Source: Yamagishiella unicocca (lineage: Eukaryota; Chlorophyta; Chlorophyceae; Chlamydomonadales; Volvocaceae). From it: a DNA stretch of 64,000 nt. The translations under genes and the position numbers were made by a program. Shown in pieces: positions 23,501-35,900 of this stretch. Positions within the stretch are counted from its first letter, which is position 1. Each line of letters starts with the position of its first letter. The notes beneath the pieces are model-generated. The model made no database searches. It saw nothing but the letters and a program-made list of their open reading frames with translations, and was not told where the DNA came from. The stretch spans positions 1 through 64,000 of the forward strand of contig BDSL01000112.1 of assembly GCA_003116995.1 (NCBI GenBank), in the 5' to 3' direction.

Positions 23501-26500
23501 GAGAGCTAACCAGAGGCAGGCTGCAGCCGAGTTCCAGCCAGCCTGGGTATCTCGCTGTTGCCTGAATCGCGAGGACACAAAGATCCCGGTGCGGTCCCAG
23601 CCCGCAAGTCCGCAAGTCCCAGTCCCAGTCCCAGTCCGCGGGTCCAAGCGCCGCGGTACTGCTGGTGGCTTTCCCCACCTCTACGCCAGCGCACCAGCTA
23701 GCGACATCCACAGAGCAGCTCCCAACCAGCCACACATACACAAGCCACCCCACCCCACCCCACCCACCAGCCACGTGCCCCGATCCCCTGGCCCCCAACC
23801 CCTACCAGCCGCGTGCTCCCCAACCCCCACCAGCCACCAACTCCAAACTAGTGTACCAAACATTTCCTAACTCAGTTCTGACCTACAGGCTTCCTCTATA
23901 TGAAATCCTCCGCCACCCGCGTGCCCAGATCCCCAGCCCCCACCCCTCCCCGCACCAGCCCCCCACCGCCCCTCCCCGCACCACGGTTTTTAAACACTCC
24001 CCGCACCAGCCCCCCACCGCCCCTCCCCGACCCGCAAGCCCCACCCACCAGCCACAGCTTATCCAGCTCCCCCGTGCGAGGTATGAAGACGGCGCCCGCC
24101 GTACCGTCACGTGAGCTGTACCGGACGCCCACCTGGTGCGTGTACGGCAAAACGGCAGCGTACGGCAGCGTACGGCGACGCCGTCGGTCGCTTGGAAACG
24201 ACACACTGGTGAAGTAGGGCGGCGGGGGATGCCATGCATGGCGTGCGTGGCTTGGTGCCTTGGCTGCTTGCTTGCAGCCAGGTGGCGGGTGAGGTGGGTT
24301 CGTGGGACGAAACACAAACACCTGGTATGCGCCGCCCCCCCGCGGCCCGCCCAGCCGGCCGCCTCACCTGCGCTGCCGCGCCCGACAGCTGCTTCGCCAG
24401 CGGCGCCACCAGGAACGCCCCCAGCCCGCTGCCTGGGTGCAGGTAGCTGCCGCGGAAGGACACGTCACCAGGGGACTGTACGACGACGTACGGCAGTGGA
24501 AACGGGGGGTGCGGGGGGTGCGGTGTCCCATGTCAGTAAGCTGGGGGGTTCACGTGGACGACGAGTACGACCGGCCACCGCTTTGTCGTCGCCATGATAA
24601 CGATTGGCATTATGGTCCGTAACGTACTTGGTTTCCAAATTTTGGTTAAAACACGTAACGAACGAGTTATCCAAAAAAACGCCCACCCGCAATCAGACCC
24701 TACGTCATCTCATTACGGTTCGCCGCAACAACGACCAGGCCCTTCGGAGTGATCTCCAGCAGCGGGTGCCCTACTTCGGCACGCTACTGCGCGACCGGAC
24801 GGGTCACTCCCTACCTTCACACGGCTTGCCCGCACACAGGTGGGGTTGCGGTGGGGCAACATGGGGCAACAGGCTTTAGGGCTTCAGGGTTTAGGGCTTC
24901 AGCGTTTAGGGCTTCAGGGTTTAGGGCTTTAGGGCTTCAGGGTTTAGGGCTTTAGGGCTTCAGGGTTCTAGGTTCGCACAGACGTGCCGACGCGCCGACT
25001 GGGTGGGGTCCTTCACCTAGTTGGTATCATCACCACTCGGACTCTTCGTGGGCGAAAAGCCCATGTGCTATCCCGCTTGCTTCGGCAACGCATCCGACAG
25101 GAATAATGTCGCCTCTTATGTCGCCTCGGCGATGTGTGTAGCAGCCCTGCCCTGCCCGACCCGACCCGACCCCGGCCGACCCGACGCTACCCGACTCGAC
25201 CCGACCCGACTCGACCCGACCCGATCCGATCCGATCCGATCCGACCCGATCCGATTCGATTCGACCCGACCCGACCCGATTCGACCCGATCCGATCCGAC
25301 CCGACCCGACCCCGGCCGACCCGACCCGACCCGACCCGACCCGACCCCGGCCGACCCGACCCGACCCGACCCCGGCCGACCCGACCCACGCCTCACGTCC
25401 AGCCTGGCCGCCATCTCCACGAAGCTGTGGGCGGCAGCCGCGGACGCGGGCTGCCAGCGCAGCACCATGGAGCCTGCGTGGGCGCTCCAGGGAGGAGGGG
25501 TAGCAAGGCGCCAGGGAGGGGGAGTAGCAAGGCGCCAGGGAGTGGGAGGAGGGAGGGAGCGGGTAGCGAGCTGAGGCGAAAGGGGAAGGAAGGGGGGCGC
25601 GGCAGCAGGGGAGGGTTCCGGGTGCCCAGGGGGGACGTAGCGGCGGTATGGGTATGGGTATGGGTGTGGTTTCGCGGTATACGTTCGTTGACGGGAGGCT
25701 AGACGCGGCCAGTGGAGGCCCCCACAGGTGATCGTGGAGCAACAGGTGATCGATCCATGGGTAGCTCCCGCATCGGGCGGCAGCGGGCAGCGAAAGAAGC
25801 ACCTGGCGGTGCCTCACGAGGCGCATCCCACCGCCGCGTCCGCACTGTCGCGAGACTCGCATCGTGTGCATCACGTCACGGAACTGGTCACGGCCCCGAC
25901 CAGCCAGAATCCCCCACACAGCCCGACCAGCCAGAAAACCCACCCACAGCCCGACCAGCCAAGCCTCCGCCAGCGGCAGTGGCGCATAAGCCCCTTTTTA
26001 TCCCCCCCCCCACCTCCTTCGGCCCCGGGGCCCCCCCCGGTTTCTTTCTTTTGTGCGCAAAGACGTCCCACTGGCACCCTCTCAACACCCCCGCCGCCAG
26101 CGGACGTACGCCCTGCCCCAATGGGCGATGCACCCACCGCCGGATTTGCGCAGCTTGGCGCGGACGCTGACCCGCGGGTCGTCCGGGGGGCTGAGCAGCA
26201 GCGTGCCCCGCAGGTCGGGCGTGAGGTGGTCTCGGAGCAAGCGGGCCAGCTGCTTGCGGCTGGCCAGTTGGTCGTACGACGACCGACAGAAGCTGCGCGC
26301 CGGGCAGTGGTGCGGGTAGGGAAGAATTGGATTTAGTCTGTCTAACTGTCCTGCAGATAGCGAAATTAATATATATTTTATAGTAATATTATAGCGGGAG
26401 GATGACGAGGCCGGGTGGCCTGGGGGCTATTTCGCGGCTCTGAGTAGGCTGGGGGGGGAGAGTGTGACCGGTTGTAGAAGCTGGCTGGGGGGTGTGGGCA

Positions 26501-26714
26501 CCTTTGTTGTTATAAGCGTCCCTCACTATGCACCTGTCCTCAAAGCTGACGCCTCCCATTCCCCGCACCAAACCTGCACCTGTCTGATGTGGCGCAGATA
26601 ACACGACTCTCACCGCGACAAGCCGCGGACGTCTCGCTGAAAGAAGGGCGGCACCAGCACCACCTTCGGGGGCGGGGCGGGTGGGGACTGTGCGGGCGAC
26701 ACACTGGCGAACAT
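20544..26714 (-). CDS. OM47-like outer-membrane beta-barrel protein (predicted 516 residues)
   Basis: Exons (minus): 26714-26614, 26292-26138, 25473-25397, 24475-24368, 24132-24049, 23287-22984, 22408-22327, 22052-21836, 21568-21432, 20829-20544. Every junction is GT..AG, phases match throughout, and the total is 1551 nt including the stop. The start is the only ATG in the first exon (MFASVSPAQSPP). An N-terminal helical part (SSYDQLASRKQLARLLRDHL, then LRGTLLLSPPDDP) is followed by repeated short amphipathic strands with Gly/aromatic ends, as in beta-barrels: DVSFRGSYLHPGSGLGAFL, VGVRYSSRDGTAGAVF, GRLHGFTLGMQLSPGLP, FTAAVELVSGGALTFSFF, VNPFEEDEVVGITNYLDIGL, SWQVNKNWLLKARIG and YGAELCVENFGPLRYE. 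The NPFEE.EVVGITNY..G and SW..NKN.LLKA motifs match my recollection of Arabidopsis OM47 (At3g27930), a mitochondrial outer-membrane beta-barrel protein of about 47 kDa. No search was run. The gene structure is firm; the name is less so. The last 50 residues are Gly-rich, and the 3' end could be spliced differently. Confidence 0.78.
21584..21626. repeat. GGC/GAC trinucleotide repeat
   Basis: GGCGGCGGC tracts interrupted by GAC, in the intron upstream of the exon starting at 21568 of the OM47-like gene. Confidence 0.85.
24873..24975. repeat. Telomere-like minisatellite (TTTAGGG mixed with GGCTTCAGGG)
   Basis: Alternating GGTTTAGGG and GGCTTCAGGG blocks cover about 100 bp in an intron of the OM47-like gene (24476-25396). 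TTTAGGG is the plant/Volvox-type telomere unit; the interstitial, degenerate copies suggest an old insertion or expansion. Confidence 0.8.
25155..25390. repeat. Pentanucleotide array CCGAC/CCGAT
   Basis: About 235 bp of CCGAC, CCGAT, TCGAC and occasional CCCCGG units, in the same intron as the telomere-like block. It produces long artefactual open frames ([17 protein letters not shown]) on both strands. Confidence 0.92.
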
Positions 26715-29700
26715 GGTGGAAACGAGGGAGCCCATTTTGCCGCCAGATTCGAATCCACCAGCACCAAAGAACAGCCGTCAGCAGGTGGTCAACGCCGTCG
26801 CGCTCGTCCTCCAGAATAAAGGCCTGCACCGGAAGGGGTAGACCGGTAGCCGCGCAGTCTGGAAGTCGCCGAGGAAGTACCGGGAAGGCTCGTGCGTTGT
26901 GTCACCAATTGACGAATGCGGTTGCGCGTCGCGGCTGGGGCTTCTTGCGCAGAGAGACAGGGGCATGTGCAGACCAGATTATCAGCCAAATCAAACCAGC
27001 TGAAGTTCCTACTGTTGTTTTAGTTCCATACAACGTGAAAGCGACTGATCTGTTACGCAGCTAAAGATGGAAAACAGTGTCGAAAATCGCGTACCGGTAA
27101 TTTAAAAGTTCCGGAGCAGATCGGTTAAATTTGCAGCGTCTCAAGAATTGCAGGTCACACTATGAAAATAATAGCATGGTTATGCCTGCAGCGGCGCTGC
27201 AGCGGCGAATGCCATTGCATGACGGTGTACCTCTGACGCGGCGGTCGTGACGCACGTAACTTTGTGCCCTTGGGCTAAATCGAACAGGTAATGTATCCTT
27301 CGTTTATTCGTTTCACATGCATTCGGACAATCCGCGCTCCAGTCAGCCACGTGCCCACGTCATAAGGAGTCGTACGTACCAGACGGTTCCACGGAGCGCA
27401 AGGATTTCTAGCTGTAAACGGACGAAAGTAAGCGAGGACAGTTTTACGGCGTATGCTCATCATGTATGTATATGCTCGCCGTGCTGGACTGCAGGTTGGT
27501 AGGTTCTGGTTGGGGCGTCCATCCCCGGGGCCGAAGACGGCTTAAGGCGCTGGTCGCAGCGGACCCCGGCACATGAGGCATTGTGCGCAATCGTTTCACT
27601 CGAACGCGGGTATCAGGAAAAGTGGTGCCGTTTGGTGACAAAGCGCAGGGCTTCGCTGTTACAGGCAGTGCAGGGCGGCGTACCCATGCTGACCTGCACA
27701 ACCCAGTGAAGCCACGATGGCCGTGAGTCGCCGCGTCTAAAATGAGTCTACGTCTTATGCGTCATATCAGCAATCAGCTACGCCCCTAGGTCTGCAAGTT
27801 GTGACCAGTTGGCAACGCGCAGGCCCCTAGACAGGCTAGGACTGGCAAGGGCCACATGCCTGGCAAGGGCCACATGCCTGGCAAGGGCCATGTGCCTGGC
27901 AAGGGCCACGTGCCTGGCAAGGGCCACGTGCCTGGCAAGCAGAGCAGTGATCACTACTCTACAATAACAACTGCCAACCACTAGCCTCGGCGTTACAGCG
28001 TCCGCAAGCCCCGGCGGGCCCAAGGACAAGGGGGGGCCACACCGAGACCTTGATGGCCGGCGCCTGTCAGCCACATGCCGCACTAGACATGTGTTTTGCG
28101 GGGATGAGGGCGACCGGTGTTTGGCTCTACCTGTTTGGCTCTGTCAGGCGCTCCCAGTTGTCGGATTGGTCCAAACATACTGCACGAAATGAAGGAGGGG
28201 AAGCTTCCTGTACGGTCCTGTCTCCCATGCATACTCGAATGGTGCGAATGCTTGACACCACGATGGGCCGGCGGGTTCAGCTGTGCCAGTATACAGATGA
28301 AGGCCGCATCGTTGCGAGTGGTTCGCCGGCAAGAGCGGCCAAGGGCCGCCAAGCACAGCCGAGAGAAGCAGGGAGCAGCCAGCAGCGCGTCCAGGTGTGC
28401 GCAGCAGAAAGGCCACAGCTTTAAAAACCGCTTCCGTGCGATGTTGGAGTGTGTCGGACATGTTTAACATGCCTTACCAGCTGTCCTTCACTTCCCTGGC
28501 TGGAACATGCGGGGTTAAACTGGTAGCATCAGTCACTGATGGTCAGCAGGTTTTTGTGTGACAGGGTTTGGTTGCCAATCGTGGCTGATCGTGGCTATCT
28601 GCTTGCATCCCTCGCGTCCGAAAGACGGAGCAGTCAGTGCAGTGAATAAAGAGGTACTTGGCTGCAAGGTTGCGGAGGGGACACTGGTGACAGGGAGCCC
28701 ACAGGAACGCAAAGGTTATGTCTTCTAGTCTCCGTGCAGCGGGACCCAAAGGCATTGGAACAAGTTATGATGTCACGTACTTCATGGAGGACTCTTAAGC
28801 CATGTAGGGTAGTATACCACTCGCTTCTTTCTAGCCCATTCGCACCCAAGGACGCATGCTTTCTACAATCGGGTAGCTTCATGACCGACACGATATTAGT
28901 CAAGGGCAACAGCAAAGGCCAGGCGTTTCTTTGTAACCAGTCAATAGTACATAATGATTTGTACTACATATACAGTGTTGAATGGGGTTGAAATCACATA
29001 TGTAACAATTCAGAAGATGACTTGCTTGTAGTTTCGTCAGTACCCTTCAGTACGTTCCTCGGAGTCGGCGCCGACCAGCCATTTCATGGCCTTTGAGCGC
29101 CGACCTGCAAACCTACGTTGAAAGCAGACACGTGAAGCAAAGCTCGAATGAAATGAGGGAAGGAAGGATTGACCCAGCGAGCTAGACTGCAGCGACATTA
29201 ACATGTCTGGTTTAAATGCCCGACCCTCAGCTGCAGGTCGAGGTAGATGTAAGATACTTGTTAAAATATTATGTTTGTTGCCGGTCGAAAGATGCATGGA
29301 AGCAGCGTCCAAACTCCAAAGCCGCAATGGGTCTAAGACGTCGCTAACAAATTGCCACCACTTGGATAAAATTATAAAAACAATCATCTAAATTTGATGC
29401 CCTTGACTGCATCGGTGTCATCGTGCGGGACGATGTACTGATAACGTAAACATCTTCTGTGGGGGAGCAGGCTCGCATCCAAACAAACAAGATGTACGGT
29501 GTTACTGGATATTTAAAGAGAATATGAAGGGCAATAATGAAAAGTAATCGAGTAAATGTTTTTGAACGTCTTTCCTGCCTGCATAATGCCGTACCAACTA
29601 TTATGCTCGTGACGAAACGATGAATGCCGTAAGCCCATTGTGGCGTGTGTGTCTGGCATCAGTATGGTGGCTACATATTACGTTTGTGGGCCGTCCTACT

Positions 29701-29948
29701 GTCCCTGCGCCTGTAAATTGTAAACGCGTTTCTCGCGCTCCAGACCGCTGGATAAGCAGAGCGCGCGCAGCAGGGAAAATCGCTCTTGCGGGCATTTCCT
29801 ATTAGCATGGGACGTGCTTCGGTGGCCAATGAGCAGGTTTGTGCAGACAGCGACGCCGCAACGATGGGACAACGGATGTGACGACCCCCCCATATACAGT
29901 CCGGCGCATCTACACGCACAATTTATTCATGTGGCTTTTTATAGTCGT
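26715..29948. other. Divergent intergenic region between the OM47-like gene and the ABC transporter
   Basis: About 3.2 kb that should hold both promoters. Bases 29935-29942 (TTTTTATAG) could be a TATA-like element for the transporter. I saw no exon with family motifs; the open frames (up to 168 codons) look random. An 18-bp tandem repeat lies at 27841-27940. Confidence 0.4.
27841..27940. repeat. 18-bp tandem repeat CTGGCAAGGGCCACATGC
   Basis: About 5.5 copies, differing only at CACATG/CATGTG/CACGTG. Several copies therefore contain the palindromes CACGTG or CATGTG. Confidence 0.9.
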
Positions 29949-32900
29949 ATGCTCCTCTTGGCTGCTGGCAAAGCATTGGATTGCTCCACCGGGTCCGTCG
30001 CCAGTCCGACGGGGCCACCGCCTAAGCCCACCGGGCCCGTCTCCTCAAAAACGCACGGACCCGCTCGGCGCGCCGGAGCGAGCGCTTGCCTCGCACTCCA
30101 CCCTGCAACACCCGCCTCCCGTACGCTCGCCATTCGCGTGCAGAATGGGCTGGAAGACGATAAAAAGCCGGACGCGGACGCCCCTCGGCCGCGCAACCGG
30201 ATGCGCCGGGTCGACACCGCAGCGGTCTTGGATGCCGCGAAGCTGAGCGCGGAGACCCAGGGGTCGGCCGACCAGCACCTGGCGTTCCTGCAGCGCCTGG
30301 CAGAGCGCCTGCAGCGGTGAGTGAGTGGCTCATCGGCTCCGCTTCACAACCAGGGGGAGTTGGGGGTGGGTTACATAAAAGAACCGGTAGCTCGACATGG
30401 GATTTGTAGTGGGTGCATAGCCTTCGGGCACCTGGGGGGAATGTAGGGGGGTTGGAAGACGGATACACCCGGGCGGCGAGAACACCCGGCGAGGGCACGC
30501 GGCGACCCGGCAGAGGAAACGGAGGGAAGGAACTCAGGATACTGGGCCGGGGGGCAGGTAGGATGGAGGGTGGTCGGTGGAGGGTTTTCGATGAACACCC
30601 GCGAAAAAAGGGGAGGTGGGGAAGGGTCGTGTGCGGGCGCGGGTGCGAGTGGGCGGGCGAGTGCGGACAGGGGGGGTGAGCGGGGGGCCGGGATGCTGCG
30701 CCGCCTGAACAGGGCCATCCATCCCACTCTCGTCAGCGCAGTGTAGGTGGAGGCGAGGGTAGGTGTGGCCCTTCGCTGCCGTTGTTGGTACGTGTGGGTG
30801 TGTACGGCTGCGGTTTAGGGTTTTGCTGGGACGGGGTGGAGGCGGGGCGGAGGCGCAGGGGGTATCGTAGCCGCCGCAGGCTGCCCGCTGGTGGCGTCGC
30901 TGGTGTTGGTATTGGTGTTGGCGCTGCTGCCAACTGCACACGACCTTTGATCCGGGGTTCCGTGCGCATCCCCTCCAGCACCGTGTGTGGTCCTCCAGGG
31001 CGAGCAGTAGCAGCTCCTGCTTGCTGGCACGATCTGCCCTAGCGGCAGTAGCACCAGTAGCACCCCACCATGCTGGGCAGGTGCCAGCGCCTCCACTCGC
31101 GCTGACCCTCGCGAGGGCCCACTGCCGGGCGGGTTGCGGGGGCAGGCTCGGGGCAGCGTGCGTCGGGTTGGGTCAGGTCGTGTCGGGTTGGGTCAGGTCG
31201 TGTCGGGTTGGGTCAGGTCGTGTCGGGTTGGGTCAGGTCGTGTCGGGTCCACCAGTCGGCGTCGGAGAATTCGGTTGGGGGTTGCGGTTGCCGCCCACCC
31301 TCCGTCATAGCGACATGTGGCAACCTCCAGGTAACCTCCTTCCACCAGTTAGCGTGCACGCCGCCCTTCAAACGTCTGTTCTAAACGGTTTTTTCTCGCA
31401 TCCACGGGTCTTCCTCAAGACCCTCATTCCCCTCAATCGGCTTCCAGATACACGGGCTTCCCTCGCCAACCCTAAAACCCTCTCTCTCTCCCCGACCCGA
31501 CCCCGGCCCCCCCCTTCGTCCCCCGCCGGCTCCCTCCTTTCCCCCCGGCTCCAGGGTGGGCCTCAACTTCCCCGGGGTGGAGGTCCGCTGGCAGGGCCTG
31601 CAGGCGGAGGTGGATGTGCCGAGGCGGGGCGCGCGGGTGCGTTGCATGGTTGGTGGTTTTCGGTTGACAGTTGCAACTGTTGGTTGGTTAGGTTGGCCCG
31701 GCGGGACGCAGCCTCAAGGGGGTTGCGAGTCGGCTGCGGAGGCGGAGCAGCTGGGGAGTGGTTTCGGAGTGGCTTCGGAGGTGGAAGGTGGCTCATCCCG
31801 ACCTGCTTACGTGGTGGACGCCGCAGGGTTGCCCCTCCCTTGACCTGGGCCCCCTCCCTTGATCTGGCTCCCCTCCCTTGACCTCGCACGTGTGATGACC
31901 ACCTATCGCCTCGATCACCCCCCCCACCACCGTCAGGCTCACACGGTCCTGTCAGCACTGGCCGCCATCGCGCACGCCGCGCTGGGCCCCCTCCAGTCGC
32001 TGACGGGCCGCGACCCACGGGTCACCCAGCCCTCCCGCGTCGTCCTGGACGCCGGCAGCGGCGCCTTGGCGCCCGGCCGCATGTGCCTGCTGCTGGGCCC
32101 TCCTGGAGCCGGCAAGACGACGCTGATGCGGGTGCTGGCGGGCCAGTCGCTGCCGCCGGGAGGAGGTGACGGCGGCGGCGGCCGTACGACGGACGGGCTG
32201 CAGGTTCGCGGCCGCCTGATGTACAACGGACTGACCCCTGGGTCGGACTTCACGGTGGAGCGCTCGGCGTCGTACGTGAGTCAGCACGACCTGCACATCG
32301 GCGAGCTGACGGTGGAGGAGACGCTCATGTTCGCCGCGGAGTGCCTGGGGCCGGGCCTCAACAAGGGTAGGTTGGCGGTTGGAAGTTGGGGAGGTTGAAT
32401 GGTTGGTTGGGTTTAGGGTTTTAGGGCTCCATGCCACGGGAGGAAGTGCCTGAGCGGGCAGGGCGTGTGTGGGAGGAGAAGACCCGGATACACGACAAAG
32501 GCACCGGAGGCCTTGCGAGGGGGGGTTGTCGCGGATCAAGGGGGGACATGAACACGGCGAGTGGGACCGCCAGGGCCCCACGGAGGGTGGGCTGTGGCGG
32601 GTGCATGTGTTTTGCGGCGGGTGATGTGTTTTGCGGCAGGTCACGGGGCGCGTGCCGGGCGAGAGGGGTGAGGCAGGCGCTGCTGCAGGTGCTGTTGCGC
32701 GCCATGGGACAACAACTCACCCTCCCTGCAGCAGCTGACGTCTGCTGTAGCCTCCCTACTTGACGCCATGCCCCTCTCCGCCCCTCTCCTCCCCCTCCTC
32801 GCCCCTCCGTCCCCTCTCCCCCTCCCTCCCCTCCGCCCCATCGAAACATACACACCAGAGCTCCACGAGCTGCTGCTGGAGCGCGAGAAGGCCGCAGGTA

Positions 32901-35900
32901 TACCGATCGACCCCGATCTGGACCGCCTGTGGTCCACCGCATACGGCCCTCACGGACACACTCTGATGGTCGAGGTGGGCGGCGCGCGGGGTTTGGTTTG
33001 GTTGGGTGGGGTGGAGTGGGGTTTTGGATCTTGCGTGTGGCGCCGGGGTACCTCCCTGGAGCTAGTTGGCGCATGAGGGGTCCGGGGCGTCTCCCCCCCT
33101 CGTGCGGCCTTCGTAGGGGCTTTGTGGACAGCCGCCCCTCGGTCCTGTTGCCTCGCACCTCGGTTTTGCTGGCTCGGTTCTGGAGCGGCGGAAGATGAAA
33201 GGGCACGCGTCGCCTTGCTTACGTGGCGGTGTGTGTTCCTCCCCGCCGACACCCCATCCCTGCTCGCCTCCTCATCACCGCCGGCACCCGGACCTCAGCA
33301 CTCCGGCACCCTATGTCGTGTCCTATGTCGTGTAACCGGGTCTTCGCGCCCTCTCTCCCCCCGGCCCCCTCCCCCCTCTTTATGTAACCCTCCGGCCCCC
33401 TCCCCGTCCGCAGCTGTTTGCCCGGCTGCTGGGTATCGACCACGTGATGGACACCGTGGTCGGCAACGACATGCTCAAGGGTATCAGCGGGGGCCAGAAG
33501 CGCCGGGTGACGTGCGGTGGGTCGTTGGGTTGGTTGGGTTTGTGCTGCGCCCCCCCCCGAAGACGGGTATTTTTTGCAACCCCCCTGAATATGTGGGGGT
33601 TCTACTCGCCACGCCCCGTATGTCCAGACAACGATCCAAAGGTCTCCCATATGCGTCCGAAGGCTATAGCGCAAACTGGATTGTTTCGTTTCCTTCCGCA
33701 CGCCGTCGACGTGACGCGTCCACGGGTTCCTGATAGCCAACCCATCAGTTCTCGGGCATGCATGCGCACTCAACCGCGTGCCCGGGAACGTTTCGCCGGC
33801 TAGTTCTGTCCTCCGTCTCTTATGTCGTACGACCGGGTCCCCTCGCCACTCCCATCGTCCCCGCTAATCCATGCTGCCTGCCCCTCTCCCAATAGCAGTC
33901 CTTGTCCCCGAAGCCTCTAAACGCTTGTGCTTCCTACCGATCCCGGGCCCAAACCGAAACCCAACCTTCCTCCCGTTACCGGACCCAAACCGAAAACCCA
34001 GTCTTCCCCCTGCTGCTGCCGTCTCCCCCGCGTAGGGGAGATGGCGGTCGGCTTTGCCCAAGTGATGATGCTGGTGGGTGGGTTGGAGGGCTCGGGCGGC
34101 GGGGGCCGCGCTGACTCGGCAACCAACCCCCAACCGCAAACCAACCGTCCCCTCCCGCCGCAATGCTCTCCCTCCGCCGCCGTACATTAGGATGAGGTCA
34201 CCAACGGCCTGGACTCCAATTCGGCCCTGGCCATCGTACGGTCGCTCCGAAACATCTGCTCGTACGCCCAGGTACGAGGGCTGAGGCCGGTTTCACAGGG
34301 TTTCGGAGCAGGGGGGTGCCAAACCTGAGCGTTTTTGGGGGAGGGTTTGCTCACGCCCTTCACCTGCACCACGAACTGGTGTGATGGGCCCTATGCGCAT
34401 GTGATGCGCGGCTGAGACATCCCGATCTTCCAGATGTCGCGATCACACGCTCACGTCCACCAGGTCTCGCGCCATCTGCCGACCGTGCCACCTTTCCCAC
34501 GTAGCTGAAACCTTCTAATCTCATCTCGTCTTGTCTTGTCTTACCTTCGTCGTGATCTGATCTCCGTGTAAAGCTTGCTCCCTCCTTCCGTACGACGACG
34601 GTACGGCGACTGGGTCCCCCTCCTTCCCTACCCCTCCCCAACCCAGTTCTCCAGCATGCACCTCAAAACGTCTGTTCTAAACGGTTTTTTCTGGCATCCA
34701 CGGTTCTTCCTCGAAACCCCTCCTCTCTCCCTCCCCCACCCCCACCCCCGGGCTTTCCTCTCCTCTACCCCCCCCCAGGCCACCATGCTAGTCGCCCTGC
34801 TGCAGCCCTCGCCCGAGGTCTTCGAGTGCTTCGATGACGTCATGCTGCTCAGCGAGGGCCGCCTGCTGTTCCTGGGCCCCCGGGAGGAGGTGATGCCCTT
34901 CTTCTCGCGACTGGGGCTGGAGCCGCCACCAACCAAGACCGACGCGGACTTCCTGCAGGTGGGTGGTTGTGGCGGTTGTGGCCGTTGCGGCGGTTGTGTA
35001 CGTTCGGACTCGAACTACAGACTTGTCCGCGCATCTATCTCACCACAAGAAGTGCTCCCGCTGGCGTCCTGTTGTTGCCCCTTTACGATGCGCGCTGCTG
35101 CCAGCACCTTCGACCTTAGCCACCCTCTTCACAGCCTAGACCCCCGAAACCCCCGGTCTCGCCACTGGGTCCCGTGTTTACAACCTAGGCCCCGAACCCC
35201 CGGTCTCGCGCCTCACACACGTGTGTCTATGTATGCGACTGATTTGCGTACGTTAAGAATCTCAAGCATGCGCCGCTCGGTTTCACCAACAACACACACA
35301 ACACACCAAACCCGCCCTTCCCCTCTCCCCTTTTGAACTCCCCTCCGCACCTGCCCTACGCTTGCAGGAGGTGACCGCCAGCCCCGACTACCAGGTCAAG
35401 TACCGCGTGGACGGCGGGCTGGCGGCGTCGTGCGGCCGCAGGTGGTTGTCGCCCAGCAGCCTACGACAGGTGGGGTCTTCAGGGGAGGCACGTGCTTCGA
35501 CATACACATATATGCACACCACATACACCATTTTCACCACACACATATGCGCATACACATACACCAAGCTTTACCACAGTCCATTAGGGCTCCCCGGGCT
35601 CCCCACGCATACTCCGGCTCGCCGCCTGCCTGACTGTCTTACTGCAGGAGTTTGACCGCAGCCGCACCGGTCAACAGCTGGCGGAGCGGCTGGCGGCGCC
35701 GCCGCATTCAGACGAGCTTCAGCACCTCGTGCTGCACAAGGAAAAGTGCGTTGGGGGTTCGGCGGTTGGGCGGTTGCGTTAGTTGGTAGGGGAGGCGGTT
35801 GGGGGTGAGGGGTGAGGGTTAGAGCGGTTGAGACGAGTGTGCAAACATCCGGGAGGAGGTAAAACACACAACCCCCGCGCTTCCACCCCCACGGCGCCTA

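Noticed and set aside
25030..25943. Long open frames of RVGSGRVGS or DPTRPDPT type
   Set aside because: Produced by the CCGAC/CCGAT array inside an intron; no stop codons arise from the repeat, so length is not evidence of coding.
31939..32644. Minus-strand frames of 104-230 codons opposite NBD1
   Set aside because: Antisense shadows of the transporter exons, whose plus-strand reading has Walker A and conserved ABC text.
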